Shown here: piece by piece, positions 1 through 8,591 of the stretch | How the letters are laid out: every line of letters starts with the position of its first letter | Position numbering within the stretch: position 1 is the first letter of the stretch | Source: Flavobacterium inviolabile | Lineage (GTDB): Bacteria; Bacteroidota; Bacteroidia; Flavobacteriales; Flavobacteriaceae | Assembly: GCF_013389455.1 (NCBI RefSeq) | Contig: NZ_CP058278.1 | Coordinates: 3,286,001 to 3,350,000, forward strand | DNA length: 64,000 nucleotides | Direction of reading: 5' to 3' | The notes under the pieces: model-generated | Database searches by the model: none | Seen by the model: only the letters and a program-made list of their open reading frames with translations | Told to the model about the DNA's origin: nothing | Program-made: the position numbers and the translations under genes

Positions 1-136
1 TATTTGTTAAAACAGAACCCGCTGCTTCCATTACCTGATCACTCACGAAATTCTCAGAAGCAATAAGTTCCAGTCCGTGAATTTGTCTATCTTGTTCTTC
101 AAGAATTAAGTCGAAAATTTGTTCGTCGCGTTGCAT
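1..136 (-). CDS. glyA: Serine hydroxymethyltransferase, N-terminal part (runs off the left edge)
   Basis: Only the first 45 codons are present. Read on the minus strand from the ATG at 136, the translation starts [16 protein letters not shown] and continues through [20 protein letters not shown], the strongly conserved N-terminal segment of serine hydroxymethyltransferase, ending at ...SVLTN at the window edge. The enzyme is a cytoplasmic PLP enzyme that converts serine and tetrahydrofolate to glycine and 5,10-methylene-tetrahydrofolate; the PLP lysine and most of the active site lie outside the window. It diverges from fahA, and the promoters of the two genes overlap in the 110-base spacer. 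Identification rests on the N-terminal motif only, but that motif is diagnostic. Confidence 0.93.
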   Translation of the reverse strand, partial: MQRDEQIFDLILEEQDRQIHGLELIASENFVSDQVMEAAGSVLTN

Positions 137-162
137 TTTATAATATTTCGTTAAATTGAGTT

Positions 163-195
163 CAAAAATACGAAAATCGTTTGTTAAATTCACAA
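163..195 (-). promoter_or_regulatory. Putative glyA promoter
   Basis: On the minus strand TATTTTTG (170 to 163) matches the Bacteroidota -7 element TAnnTTTG, with a weak TTG (195-193) 22 bases upstream as -33. It would start transcription about 20-25 bases before the glyA ATG. Confidence 0.45.
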
Positions 196-210
196 TAGGG
201 ACTATATTTG
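180..210 (+). promoter_or_regulatory. fahA promoter
   Basis: TTTG at 180-183, then 19 bases, then TATATTTG at 203-210: a full match to the Bacteroidota -33/-7 consensus. The element overlaps the TTG at 208 that would extend the fahA frame, so translation must begin downstream, at the ATG at 247. Confidence 0.75.
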
Positions 211-246
211 ATTTCGAATTTTTCAACAACAAAAACAACAAACAAT

Positions 247-1530
247 ATGCCTATAAGTGCCAATGACCCTAACAGAAAATCGTGGTTACACGTCTCTGAA
301 AACAGCGATTTCCCAATCCAAAATATTCCATTTGGAGTTTTCATAACAAAAGACGATGTCGTAACCATAGGAACTCGTATTGGTGATTTTGCGATCGATA
401 TGGGAGCCTTACAACAATTAGGGTACTTTGAAGGAATAGAATTAACAGACGATATGTTCATGCAGGATACGCTGAACGACTTTATCTCCGATGGAAAAAA
501 AACATGGCGATTGGTTCGTAATCGCCTGGCTGAAATTTTTGATGCCGTAAATCCGCAATTAAGAGATAATGAAGCGCACAAAGAAGTTGTGATTTTCAAT
601 GTTAACGATATTGAAATGCAATTGCCGGTTTTAATCGGTGATTATACCGATTTCTATTCCAGTAAAGAACATGCTACCAATGTTGGTAAAATGTTCCGTG
701 ATCCGGACAATGCCTTATTGCCAAACTGGCTTCACATTCCGGTGGGTTACCACGGAAGAAGTTCAACGATAGTTCCTTCCGGAATCCCGATTCACCGCCC
801 GATGGGACAAACCCTTCCAAACGGGGAAACACAACCGATATTCGGACCTTCCCGTACGGTGGATTTCGAATTGGAAACCGCTTTCATCACAACCGATGCC
901 AATATCATGGGTGAAAATATCCCTGTTGGTGAAACCGAAGACTATATCTTTGGTATGGTTTTACTAAACGACTGGAGTGCCCGTGACATCCAGAAATGGG
1001 AATATGTGCCGCTGGGACCATTCTTAGCGAAAAACTTTGCCTCTTCCATCTCTCCGTGGATTGTAACCTTAGATGCTTTGGAACCTTTCCGCGTGGCAAG
1101 TCCTGTACAGGAACCGGCTCCGCTGCCTTATTTACAGCAAACCGGCGATCATGCTTTCGATATTAACCTGGAAGTATTAATTGCACCGGAAAATGCAGAA
1201 GCAACCAGCGTTAGTAAATCCAACTTCAAATACATGTACTGGACAATGAGTCAGCAGCTGGCACACCACACCATCAACGGTTGCCGTGTGAATTCAGGTG
1301 ATATGATGGGTTCCGGTACTATTTCCGGTCCAACAGAAGACAGTTTCGGTTCGATGCTGGAATTAACCTGGGGCGGAAAAAACCCGATTAAAATGAATGA
1401 CGGTTCCGAGCGTAAATTTATCAATGACGGCGATACTGTAATCATGAAAGGATACTGCCAGAATAACAATGTAAGAATCGGATTCGGAGAAGTTTCCAGT
1501 AAACTGCTTCCCGCTTTCGAAAGAAAATAG
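247..1530 (+). CDS. fahA: Fumarylacetoacetase
   Basis: Cytoplasmic hydrolase that splits 4-fumarylacetoacetate into fumarate and acetoacetate, the last step of tyrosine/homogentisate catabolism. The 427-residue product has the family's usual length. All active-site residues known from mouse FAH can be placed with a constant offset of nine: metal ligands Asp135, Glu208, Glu210 and Asp242; catalytic His142 in [10 protein letters not shown]; Arg151, Arg246, Gln249 and Lys262 around the pocket ([21 protein letters not shown]). An in-frame TTG at 208 lies inside the promoter, so the ATG at 247 was chosen. The gene is monocistronic with its own terminator; no other tyrosine-degradation gene is in the window. 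Confidence 0.97.
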   Translation: MPISANDPNRKSWLHVSENSDFPIQNIPFGVFITKDDVVTIGTRIGDFAIDMGALQQLGYFEGIELTDDMFMQDTLNDFISDGKKTWRLVRNRLAEIFDAVNPQLRDNEAHKEVVIFNVNDIEMQLPVLIGDYTDFYSSKEHATNVGKMFRDPDNALLPNWLHIPVGYHGRSSTIVPSGIPIHRPMGQTLPNGETQPIFGPSRTVDFELETAFITTDANIMGENIPVGETEDYIFGMVLLNDWSARDIQKWEYVPLGPFLAKNFASSISPWIVTLDALEPFRVASPVQEPAPLPYLQQTGDHAFDINLEVLIAPENAEATSVSKSNFKYMYWTMSQQLAHHTINGCRVNSGDMMGSGTISGPTEDSFGSMLELTWGGKNPIKMNDGSERKFINDGDTVIMKGYCQNNNVRIGFGEVSSKLLPAFERK

Positions 1531-1550
1531 ATTCTTTCCGAATCAAAATC

Positions 1551-1580
1551 AAACTCCGGATTAAATTCGGAGTTTTTTTA
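1551..1580 (+). terminator. Rho-independent terminator after fahA
   Basis: Inverted repeat AACTCCG ... CGGAGTT with a 9-base spacer, followed by a run of T. Confidence 0.85.
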
Positions 1581-1613
1581 TGTCCTGACCGAAAATACCT
1601 CTTAAAAAAATTA

Positions 1614-1621
1614 TATTTTTG
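1614..1621 (+). promoter_or_regulatory. -7 element of the lipoprotein gene
   Basis: TATTTTTG matches TAnnTTTG, 23 bases before the ATG at 1645. No convincing -33 TTTG was seen. Confidence 0.5.
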
Positions 1622-1644
1622 ACCCAAAGTAAAATGTCCGATTT

Positions 1645-2829
1645 ATGAAGAAAATTATAGCGCTGTTCTCCGTAATAGCATTTGTTTATTCCTGTGGTGT
1701 CAAACAAACCCAAAGCATGATCAGCGAAGGCGATTATGACGGTGCTATTAACCGCGCTATCGAAGGACTGAGCAATAACAAAAATGCCAAAGGTAAACAA
1801 GATTATGTCTATTTACTGGAAGAAGCGTTTGCCAAAGCCAAAGAACGTGATTTACGGACTATCGATTTACTGATAAAAGATGCCAATCCTTCCAAACTGG
1901 AAAAACTGTACAATACCTATTTGCAGCTTAACAACCGCCAGGAACGCATCCGCCCGCTATTGCCTTTGCAGTTGCTGAAAGAAAAACGCAATGCCCTTTT
2001 CCCTTTTGACGATTATTCCGATCAGATCATAAGCAGCAAAAATGCACTTGCCAAACACCTGTATAACAACTCCAAAGCTTTGTTGGCTACCAACGACAAA
2101 ATGAATTTCAGAAGAGCTTACGACGATTTCGCTTATCTGGAAACCTTAAGCCCGGGCTTTAAAGATGTCAAAAAATTAATGGATGAGGCACAATTTAAAG
2201 GTACCGACTTTGTAAACGTCTATACAAAAAACGAAACCAATATGGTCATTCCGGTTGGTCTGCAAAACGATCTTCTGGATTTCAGCACGCTGGGATTGAA
2301 CGACAAATGGACCGTTTACCACAGTAACCGGCAAAAAGGAGTGACTTACGATTTTGGTTTAATTGTAAACTTCAGGGACATTAAAATCACTCCGGAACAA
2401 ATCAAAGAAAAACAATTCATCAAGGAAAAACAGATCAAAGACGGCGTAAAAAACCTGTTGGATGCTAACGGACGTGTGGTAAGAGACAGTTTGGGCAAAC
2501 CGATTAAAGTAGACAACTTTCGTACGATAAAAATCAACATCTATGAATTTACACAATTCAAAGCCTGCCAGATAACGGCTAAAGTTGATTATATCGATTT
2601 TAAAACCAACCAGCTGATCGAAACTTTCCCGTTGAGCAGTGAATTTGTTTTCCAGAACATCTATGCCAATTATAACGGAGACCGACGTGCCAGCGATGAA
2701 AATTACTACCAGTATTTTGACCGCAAAGCCGTGCCGTTCCCAAGCAACGAACAAATGGTTTTTGACACCGGCGAAGATCTTAAATCCAAATTAAAGAACA
2801 TTATCACCCGGAATAAATTCCGTAAATAA
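1645..2829 (+). CDS. Conserved exported lipoprotein of unknown function
   Basis: 394 residues. The N-terminus MKKIIALFSVIAFVYSCG is a type II signal peptide with lipobox and lipidated Cys17, so the mature protein is an envelope lipoprotein. The next part (QSMISEGDYDGAINRAIEGL and following helices to about residue 190) looks like helical TPR-type repeats. The C-terminal half is rich in beta-strand-like sequence, with an FKACQITAKVDYIDFKTNQL segment. No catalytic motif is recognised. It has its own -7 element and a terminator and stands alone between fahA and the propeller/amidase pair. The function is unknown; an envelope assembly or scaffold role is only a guess from the architecture. Confidence 0.85.
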   Translation: MKKIIALFSVIAFVYSCGVKQTQSMISEGDYDGAINRAIEGLSNNKNAKGKQDYVYLLEEAFAKAKERDLRTIDLLIKDANPSKLEKLYNTYLQLNNRQERIRPLLPLQLLKEKRNALFPFDDYSDQIISSKNALAKHLYNNSKALLATNDKMNFRRAYDDFAYLETLSPGFKDVKKLMDEAQFKGTDFVNVYTKNETNMVIPVGLQNDLLDFSTLGLNDKWTVYHSNRQKGVTYDFGLIVNFRDIKITPEQIKEKQFIKEKQIKDGVKNLLDANGRVVRDSLGKPIKVDNFRTIKINIYEFTQFKACQITAKVDYIDFKTNQLIETFPLSSEFVFQNIYANYNGDRRASDENYYQYFDRKAVPFPSNEQMVFDTGEDLKSKLKNIITRNKFRK

Positions 2830-2856
2830 TACCCCTGTTTTCAGGCTGAACCAACC

Positions 2857-2887
2857 AAAGTGCTTTAGTAATTAAAGCACTTTTTTT
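2857..2887 (+). terminator. Terminator after the lipoprotein gene
   Basis: Perfect 11-base stem AAAGTGCTTTA / TAAAGCACTTT with a 5-base loop, then seven T. Confidence 0.88.
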
Positions 2888-2951
2888 ATTTCCGAAAGGC
2901 TGCATTAAAATATTAACAAGCATTATAATATTAATTATTTGTTAATAAAAA

Positions 2952-2985
2952 TTTGACGTTTTATAAAATATAAATGCTAATTTTA
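2952..2985 (+). promoter_or_regulatory. Promoter of the propeller-amidase pair
   Basis: TTTG (2952-2955), 22 bases, TAATTTTA (2978-2985, seven of eight matches to TAnnTTTG). The first ATG follows at 3007. Confidence 0.55.
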
Positions 2986-3006
2986 TGAAAATCAAATCTA
3001 TACATT

Positions 3007-3855
3007 ATGAAAAAAAACCTACTTTTCATTTCGATGTTGTTTTTAGGCATCAGCGGCCATGCCCAGAAACTATCCGAATTCAATCGCATTAATGTTGAGG
3101 GATTTTACACCAATCCCGTAGTAGCTCCAAACGGAGACTATGCCTTGCTAACAGGCGAGCATTTTAAAGGGCTCTATCTTTTAGACCTGAAAAAAAACAC
3201 TGTTGTCAAAATTTCCGATAAGGACGGCAGCGGTTATGGTTACAGCTGGGATAAGAACGGTACCGTTTTTTATTTCAAGGAAAAAGGAGAAAAAGAATAT
3301 TTCTCACAATCCAGAGTTATGGCCTATGATGTTGCCACCAAACAACTGGAACGTAAAACAAACATCAATCACAACTTCCTGCCTTCGTTTCAGGGTGAAA
3401 CAACAAACATAGTTGTTTACACCAACCTGACGACTTTAAAAATCGAAGCCAAAGATCTGGCCAGCGATAAAAGCTGGGTAGTTACCGGCGATGAAGGACA
3501 ATTCTACAACGCTATTTTATCCAATGACGGTAAAAAAGTAGCGGTACACAACGGTCCGGACATTTTTGTTTACGACCTTAACGGAGACGGAAAAGGAACA
3601 AAAGTGGGCACCGGAATCGCAACTTCTTGGTCGGCAGACGACAAATACTTATTAGGCTTTTTAGACGAAAGTGAAGACGGGCATACGGTAAGCAACTCCG
3701 AGATATACCTTTTTGACACCAGCGCTTTCAGACCGAAAAAAATCACCAATACAGAAGTTTTTACCGAAATGTTCCCAACATTTTACGGCAAAAACCAGAT
3801 AATGTTTTCGGATGATAAAACCGGTAGAATTTTCACTTCTCAACTAAAAAACTAA
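3007..3855 (+). CDS. Exported TolB/WD40-like beta-propeller protein
   Basis: 282 residues with a type I signal peptide (cleavage after GHAQ, about residue 20). The mature part is a series of propeller blades of the TolB/DPP-IV type: NPVVAPNGDYALLTG, GYSWDKNGTVFYF, AILSNDGKKVAVHN and TSWSADDKYLLGF each show the S/A-x-DG-x-hydrophobic pattern at about 45-residue spacing, giving roughly five to six blades. No catalytic residues are apparent, so a binding role in the periplasm or at the surface is inferred. The stop is four bases before the amidase gene, so both are probably co-transcribed and may act on the same cell-wall target. Confidence 0.8.
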   Translation: MKKNLLFISMLFLGISGHAQKLSEFNRINVEGFYTNPVVAPNGDYALLTGEHFKGLYLLDLKKNTVVKISDKDGSGYGYSWDKNGTVFYFKEKGEKEYFSQSRVMAYDVATKQLERKTNINHNFLPSFQGETTNIVVYTNLTTLKIEAKDLASDKSWVVTGDEGQFYNAILSNDGKKVAVHNGPDIFVYDLNGDGKGTKVGTGIATSWSADDKYLLGFLDESEDGHTVSNSEIYLFDTSAFRPKKITNTEVFTEMFPTFYGKNQIMFSDDKTGRIFTSQLKN

Positions 3856-3859
3856 ACAC

Positions 3860-5323
3860 ATGAAAAAAATAACTGCACTCCTGTTTGCCTTAGTAGTGAC
3901 CTTTATGGCAAACGCTCAGATAATCGTTATCGATCCGGGTCACGGATATGGCACCTCAACCAGTGACAATCCCGACGGAAGAACCGCAACCGAAATAGAA
4001 ACTTCACTGGAAGTGGGTTTACGAACCCGTACCCTGATCCAGAACAGTTGTACGTGGACCGTATACATGACCCGAACCACAAACCTAAACAGCTGGACAT
4101 CCGTTACCCAAAGAGCAACGATGTCCAATAACTGGAATGCTGACCGTTTATTGAGCGTTCACTGTAACGCCGGCGGTGGTACCGGAACCGAGACTTTCTA
4201 TTGTACTTATGACGATACCAATACCGCTCCGGATATTGCTTTTGCACAAAAAATCCAGGCCGATATGGTTTCTTACGGTTCCTGGACAAACAGACGCTGC
4301 GTGGAAGACAATAGCTTCCTGGCCTATCATTTGGGTGTTTTACGCTATTCTTCCGCTACAGGATGCTTAAATGAGATCGGTTTTGTGGATTCTGCCGATG
4401 CTACAAAACTAACAAGCTCCACCTGGAGGGATTCTTTTGCGTCTGCCTACTTTAATGCTTTAAAATCCAACCTGAACCTGACCTGCAGCGTTACCGCTCC
4501 GGGCGCATTCACATTGACCGCTACACCGGAATGCAACGGAACAGCTACCCGCGTAAGACTGAACTGGACCGCTTCTGCCAATGCCACCAGCTACGATATT
4601 TACAGAAACGGTGCTCTATATGCCAGCAGCATTACAGGAACACAATACCTGAATACCGCCGTTACCGCCGGAACAGCCTATACCTACTATGTAAAAGCTA
4701 AAAATGCCAGCAGCAGTACCAATAATTCAAACGGAACCCTGTCGGCTACACCGCCATCCTGCAGTACTCCGGGAGCCTTTACGGTAACTGCAACAGCAAC
4801 CTGCAGCGGTACTACCAGTGCCATTAACGTTACCTGGACCGCATCTGCCAATGCCACTACTTATGATATTTACAGAAACGGTAACCTGTATGCTCCGGAT
4901 GTTACAGGAACATCATTCTTAAACACTTACCTGATCACTGCCGGTACTACCTATACGTATTCGATGGTTGCCAAAAACAGTGTGGGAACAATCAGTAATT
5001 CGAACGGTACCCGCAGCGTAACAGCAACCAGCTGTGGTGCGAAAATGGCTGGTGAAACAGCTCCGAACGGATTTGACAGCTTAAACTTATACCCTAACCC
5101 GTCAGACGGAATAATCAACCTTTCCATTGAAAATATAGCCGTAAAACAGCTTCATCTGATGCTGATCGATACCAACGGACGTATCGTATTAGAAAACAAT
5201 CTGACACCGGCAGACAACACCGTATCCGAGCAGATTGACATTCGTAATTTTGCTGCGGGAATCTATATTGTCAAGATTACAGCAGACAATAAAGAATACA
5301 TTCGTAAGATTATTAAGAAATAA
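3860..5323 (+). CDS. T9SS-secreted N-acetylmuramoyl-L-alanine amidase with two FN3 domains
   Basis: 487 residues. Signal peptide 1-19 (MANAQ). Residues 21-205 form an Amidase_3 domain: VIDPGHG with zinc ligand His28, Glu45 or Glu47 in TEIETSLEV, zinc ligand His101 in LLSVHCNAGG, and the catalytic Glu in GCLNEIGFVDS. The family cleaves the amide bond between N-acetylmuramic acid and the stem peptide. Two fibronectin type III-like repeats follow (about 212-300 and 303-390), sharing NWTASANATSYDIYRNG and TWTASANATTYDIYRNG. The C-terminus (about 410-487: LYPNPSDG ... GIYIVKITADNKEYIRKIIKK) is a type A T9SS sorting domain, so the enzyme is exported across the outer membrane rather than kept in the periplasm. 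It may remodel the cell's own wall on release or attack other bacteria; the sequence cannot decide between these. Confidence 0.93.
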   Translation: MKKITALLFALVVTFMANAQIIVIDPGHGYGTSTSDNPDGRTATEIETSLEVGLRTRTLIQNSCTWTVYMTRTTNLNSWTSVTQRATMSNNWNADRLLSVHCNAGGGTGTETFYCTYDDTNTAPDIAFAQKIQADMVSYGSWTNRRCVEDNSFLAYHLGVLRYSSATGCLNEIGFVDSADATKLTSSTWRDSFASAYFNALKSNLNLTCSVTAPGAFTLTATPECNGTATRVRLNWTASANATSYDIYRNGALYASSITGTQYLNTAVTAGTAYTYYVKAKNASSSTNNSNGTLSATPPSCSTPGAFTVTATATCSGTTSAINVTWTASANATTYDIYRNGNLYAPDVTGTSFLNTYLITAGTTYTYSMVAKNSVGTISNSNGTRSVTATSCGAKMAGETAPNGFDSLNLYPNPSDGIINLSIENIAVKQLHLMLIDTNGRIVLENNLTPADNTVSEQIDIRNFAAGIYIVKITADNKEYIRKIIKK

Positions 5324-5341
5324 ATCCTTTCTTTTTTGTTT

Positions 5342-5371
5342 AAATCCGGGGCAATGCTCCGGATTTTTTTT
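5342..5371 (+). terminator. Terminator after the amidase gene
   Basis: Ten-base stem AATCCGGGGC / GCTCCGGATT (one G-U pair), three-base loop, then eight T. Confidence 0.9.
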
Positions 5372-5380
5372 AGTGTAAAG

Positions 5381-5394
5381 CCCTGTAAACAGGG
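5381..5394 (+). repeat. Small perfect hairpin
   Basis: CCCTG-taaa-CAGGG directly after the terminator. It has no T-run and no assigned role. Confidence 0.4.
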
Positions 5395-5455
5395 ACTTCT
5401 ATTGTTAAAAAAATCACTTTCTGTATTTTTTAACACATCCTATTACAAAATCTTT

Positions 5456-5463
5456 TACATTTG
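5456..5463 (+). promoter_or_regulatory. -7 element of the arginine operon
   Basis: TACATTTG matches TAnnTTTG. The start of transcription would fall at about 5467-5470, leaving a leader of about 315 bases before the first biosynthetic gene. No clear -33 TTTG was found upstream. Confidence 0.6.
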
Positions 5464-5785
5464 CAGCAATGAAAACAACAATGTTACATAGTAACTTTTC
5501 TACACGGAAAACCCTGATCCTATCTTCCCGGACAGAGCGGTCGACTTTCTAGTACCCGAGTTTTTCATATTGTTATTCATTTCTCATATTTCCCATTTTG
5601 GAACCAGTAATTTTTGTATCAGGACAAAACAGTCTTAACAACACATTTATATTTTTAGCATTACAGTCTGTAATACTGACAACACGACGGTAAAGCCTGC
5701 TCTTTTCGACACTAATTTCTTTTAGGCTCGAACCACACCCCCTATTTTTTATTTTCTATTAATCCTTTATTCATCATTGTTAGAA
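5464..5785 (+). promoter_or_regulatory. Long 5' leader of the arginine operon
   Basis: About 320 bases without a conventional gene. Besides the 27-codon frame it holds a CCG-gacagag-CGG element near 5529-5541 and an AGCCT/AGGCT pair enclosing a roughly 25-base loop near 5695-5730, followed by a T-rich tract before the ATG at 5786. These could form alternative structures but none is a textbook terminator. No known riboswitch class was recognised. Confidence 0.45.
5469..5552 (+). CDS. Possible arginine-operon leader peptide (27 codons)
   Basis: A short frame starts at the ATG six bases after the -7 element, at or next to the predicted transcription start, and ends with TAG at 5552. Its product begins MKTTMLHSNFSTRKTLILSS and has three arginines (positions 13, 21 and 24), all written with the codon CGG, which the neighbouring genes use sparingly. 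The placement, in an otherwise gene-free leader before eight arginine genes and with no ArgR gene in the window, fits a leader peptide controlling attenuation. No clean alternative terminator/antiterminator pair is visible downstream. The assignment is a hypothesis; the frame could be fortuitous. Confidence 0.35.
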   Translation: MKTTMLHSNFSTRKTLILSSRTERSTF

Positions 5786-6403
5786 ATGAATGTAATCATT
5801 GTTATTGCTCAAAAGGAGCATTATCACTATGCGCAGGAAATTTGCGACACCATCGAAACATCTGCCCTGCAGCGAGGTACCGGAATTGCCAAGAGAACTC
5901 CGGAATACATCCATAAAAAGATCGATTTACAGGAAGCTGTGATCGCTTTGGAGAATGGAAAATTTGCCGGATTCTGCTATATCGAAAGCTGGCAGCACGG
6001 AAAATTCGTAGCCCATTCCGGATTGATCGTACATCCCGGCTACAGGCATCTCGGATTGGCAAAAAAGATCAAAACTTTTGTATTTGAGTATTCCCAGAAA
6101 AAGTATCCGGAAGCAAAAATCTTCGGAATAACCACCGGTTTAGCGGTTATGAAAATCAATTCCGACCTCGGGTATCGTCCCGTTCCTTTTTCGGAACTAA
6201 CCGATGATCCCAGTTTTTGGGCAGGCTGCAAAACCTGTGCGAATTTCGATATCCTGCAACGCAAAGAAAACAAAATGTGCCTTTGCACCGGAATGCTGTA
6301 CGACCCGAAAGAAAAGAAAAACCAGGAACAGGAATACACCTTTAACAAAAAAGTGCTGGGCAGATTAAAAAGCATCAAACAGGCACTTTTCTTAAAAAAA
6401 TAA
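5786..6403 (+). CDS. GNAT acyltransferase, probable N-acyl-(succinyl/acetyl)glutamate synthase
   Basis: 205 residues. The acyl-CoA binding core LIVHPGYRHLGLAKKI (80-95) is the GNAT V-x-x-x-x-R/Q-x-x-G-x-A motif, followed by the typical alpha/beta fold with ITTGLAVMKINSDLGYRPV (115-133). As first gene of the arginine operon in a genome segment with no classical argA or argJ, it is the obvious candidate for acylating the alpha-amino group of glutamate, the entry step. Given the succinyl-type transcarbamylase further on, the donor may be succinyl-CoA. A C-terminal extension carries four cysteines (148, 151, 165 and 167: CKTC and CLC) that could bind a metal. The ATG at 5786 is preferred to an upstream in-frame TTG. 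The stop is four bases before argG. Confidence 0.8.
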   Translation: MNVIIVIAQKEHYHYAQEICDTIETSALQRGTGIAKRTPEYIHKKIDLQEAVIALENGKFAGFCYIESWQHGKFVAHSGLIVHPGYRHLGLAKKIKTFVFEYSQKKYPEAKIFGITTGLAVMKINSDLGYRPVPFSELTDDPSFWAGCKTCANFDILQRKENKMCLCTGMLYDPKEKKNQEQEYTFNKKVLGRLKSIKQALFLKK

Positions 6404-6407
6404 TACC

Positions 6408-7622
6408 ATGAACAAAACTCAGAACAATCATTCCAAAATAGTAGTATTGGCCTATAGCGGTGGTTTGGACACCTCTTTCTGCCTGACGTATTTAATCCAA
6501 AACGGTTTCGAAGTACATACAGTGCTGATAAATACCGGAGGATTTACCACAGCCGAACTGGAAACCATTACGGCCAGAGCCTATGCATTGGGCAGCACAC
6601 AGCATACCAACCTGGACATTGTTGAAAAATACTATAACAAAGCCATTAAATACCTGATTTTCGGCAACGTACTCAAAAACAACACCTATCCCCTTTCGGT
6701 CAGTGCCGAACGTGTTTTCCAGGCATTGGAAGTCATAAAATATGCCAAAGCAAACGGAGCGGCAGCAATTGCGCACGGCAGTACCGGAGCCGGAAACGAC
6801 CAGATTCGTTTTGACCTTATTTTTCAAACCATCGCCCCCGAGATTGAAATTATCACCCCCATCAGAGACCAGCAATTGTCCCGTCAGCAGGAAGTGGAAT
6901 TTTTACAGCAAAACGGCATCAACTATTCCTGGGAAAAAGCGCAATACTCTATCAACAAAGGGATCTGGGGAACCAGTGTGGGCGGAAAAGAAACCCTAAC
7001 CTCTCACCTGCCGTTACCGGAAGAAGCTTATCCCTCGCCATTACAAAAAACCGTACCCGAAAAAGTGATCCTTGAATTTGAAAAAGGAGAATTGGTCGGC
7101 ATCAATCATCAAAAAGACATTCCGGCGAACAATATCCTCAAACTGGAAGCTCTGGCAAGCGCGTTTGCTATTGGCAGAGACATACACGTGGGCGATACCA
7201 TCATCGGTATTAAAGGCAGAGTCGGATTTGAAGCCGCGGCACCCTTACTCATTATCAAAGCCCATCACCTGTTGGAAAAACACGTACTCACAAAATGGCA
7301 GCAGTACTGGAAAGAACAATTGGGCAACTGGTACGGCATGTTGTTTCATGAAGGGCAATTCCTGGATCCGGTTATGCGCAATATCGAAACCTTCCTGACG
7401 GACTCTCAAAAAACAGTCAGCGGAAAAGTGACCGTAACGCTAAAGCCCTACCATTTCTCTTTGGACGGAGTGGAATCGGCTCACGACCTGATGAATTCCC
7501 GGTTCGGGCAATATGGCGAAATGAACAACGCCTGGACGGCCGAAGAAGCCAAAGGATTCATTAAAATCCTGGGCAATGCACAAACTATTTATTCACATGT
7601 AAATTATCTGGATTATGATTAA
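6408..7622 (+). CDS. argG: Argininosuccinate synthase
   Basis: 404 residues. It ligates citrulline and aspartate with ATP to argininosuccinate, in the cytoplasm. The N-type ATP pyrophosphatase P-loop AYSGGLDTSFC (15-25) is intact, as are SAERVFQALE and GSTGAGNDQIRFD, which contact citrulline, ATP and aspartate, and GIWGTSVGGKETL. Second gene of the arginine operon, it overlaps argC by eight bases, consistent with translational coupling. Placing argG before argC is a Bacteroidota arrangement. Confidence 0.96.
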   Translation: MNKTQNNHSKIVVLAYSGGLDTSFCLTYLIQNGFEVHTVLINTGGFTTAELETITARAYALGSTQHTNLDIVEKYYNKAIKYLIFGNVLKNNTYPLSVSAERVFQALEVIKYAKANGAAAIAHGSTGAGNDQIRFDLIFQTIAPEIEIITPIRDQQLSRQQEVEFLQQNGINYSWEKAQYSINKGIWGTSVGGKETLTSHLPLPEEAYPSPLQKTVPEKVILEFEKGELVGINHQKDIPANNILKLEALASAFAIGRDIHVGDTIIGIKGRVGFEAAAPLLIIKAHHLLEKHVLTKWQQYWKEQLGNWYGMLFHEGQFLDPVMRNIETFLTDSQKTVSGKVTVTLKPYHFSLDGVESAHDLMNSRFGQYGEMNNAWTAEEAKGFIKILGNAQTIYSHVNYLDYD

Positions 7623-8580
7623 TGTTGGTATTATCGGAGGTTCCGGCTACACTGCCGGAGAACTGTTGCGTTTACTGAATAACCATCCTAAGGCTGTAGT
7701 CGACTTTGTTTACAGCACCACCAATGCCGGTAAACCGGTAACGGATGTGCATCAGGACCTCCTTGGTGAAACGGACTTACTATTTACCGATACGGTAAAC
7801 CCGGAAATCAATGTCTTGTTCCTTTGCCTGGGACACGGCAAATCGAAAGCCTTTTTAGCGGCACATTCTTTTGCCGGTCACACCCGTATCATCGACCTGG
7901 GGAATGACTTCCGTTTGCAAAAAGATGCGGAAGCCTTCGTTTACGGACTGCCGGAATGGAACAAAAAAGCCATACAGAAAGCACAGTTTATTGCCAATCC
8001 GGGCTGTTTCGCTACGGCTATTCAGCTCGCTTTACTACCGTTGGCACAGCACCAGGAACTGCAAAACAGTATTCATATTAATGCCACTACCGGAAGTACC
8101 GGTGCCGGCGTACAGCCTTCGGAAACAACGCATCACAGCTGGCGAAACAACAATATGTCCCATTACAAAGCCTTTGAACACCAGCATCTGGATGAAATAC
8201 AGCAAAGTCTGGCCATCACACAGACCGGTTTCTATCAGGAACTGTTGTTTATACCCAACCGTGGCGATTTTACCAGAGGCATTTTTGCAACGCTGTATAC
8301 CAAAACCGACAAATCACTGGACACACATATAAAACAGTTTCAGGCCTTTTACGAAAAGGAACCGTTTGTTGTGGTCACCACCGGAAACATCCATTTGAAA
8401 CAAGTGGTACAGACCAATAAATGCCTGATCAGCCTTACCAAAAAAGGAGATTACCTGTTGGTAACTTCCATTATTGATAACCTCATCAAAGGCGCATCCG
8501 GTCAGGCAATTCAAAGCATGAACCTGATGTTCGGCTTAGATGAAAAAACAGGCTTGCAATTAAAATCCGGTAATTTCTAA
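7615..8580 (+). CDS. argC: N-acyl-gamma-glutamyl-phosphate reductase
   Basis: 321 residues. NADPH-dependent reduction of N-acylglutamyl phosphate to the semialdehyde. The Rossmann motif GIIGGSGYTAGELLRLL (5-21) and the catalytic cysteine in ANPGCFATA (Cys131) are present; GSTGAGV and SHYKAFEHQH are further family signatures. The start overlaps the end of argG. The acyl group is written N-acyl because the operon's transcarbamylase suggests succinyl rather than acetyl intermediates. Confidence 0.95.
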   Translation: MINVGIIGGSGYTAGELLRLLNNHPKAVVDFVYSTTNAGKPVTDVHQDLLGETDLLFTDTVNPEINVLFLCLGHGKSKAFLAAHSFAGHTRIIDLGNDFRLQKDAEAFVYGLPEWNKKAIQKAQFIANPGCFATAIQLALLPLAQHQELQNSIHINATTGSTGAGVQPSETTHHSWRNNNMSHYKAFEHQHLDEIQQSLAITQTGFYQELLFIPNRGDFTRGIFATLYTKTDKSLDTHIKQFQAFYEKEPFVVVTTGNIHLKQVVQTNKCLISLTKKGDYLLVTSIIDNLIKGASGQAIQSMNLMFGLDEKTGLQLKSGNF

Positions 8581-8591
8581 TCCCATTTACA

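Noticed and set aside
5381..5394. CCCTG-taaa-CAGGG as a second terminator after the amidase
   Set aside because: No T-run follows, and a strong terminator precedes it by ten bases.
5464..5785. A riboswitch in the arginine leader
   Set aside because: No conserved core of a known class (SAM, TPP, lysine, guanidine, glycine) could be recognised; a leader peptide is the simpler reading.
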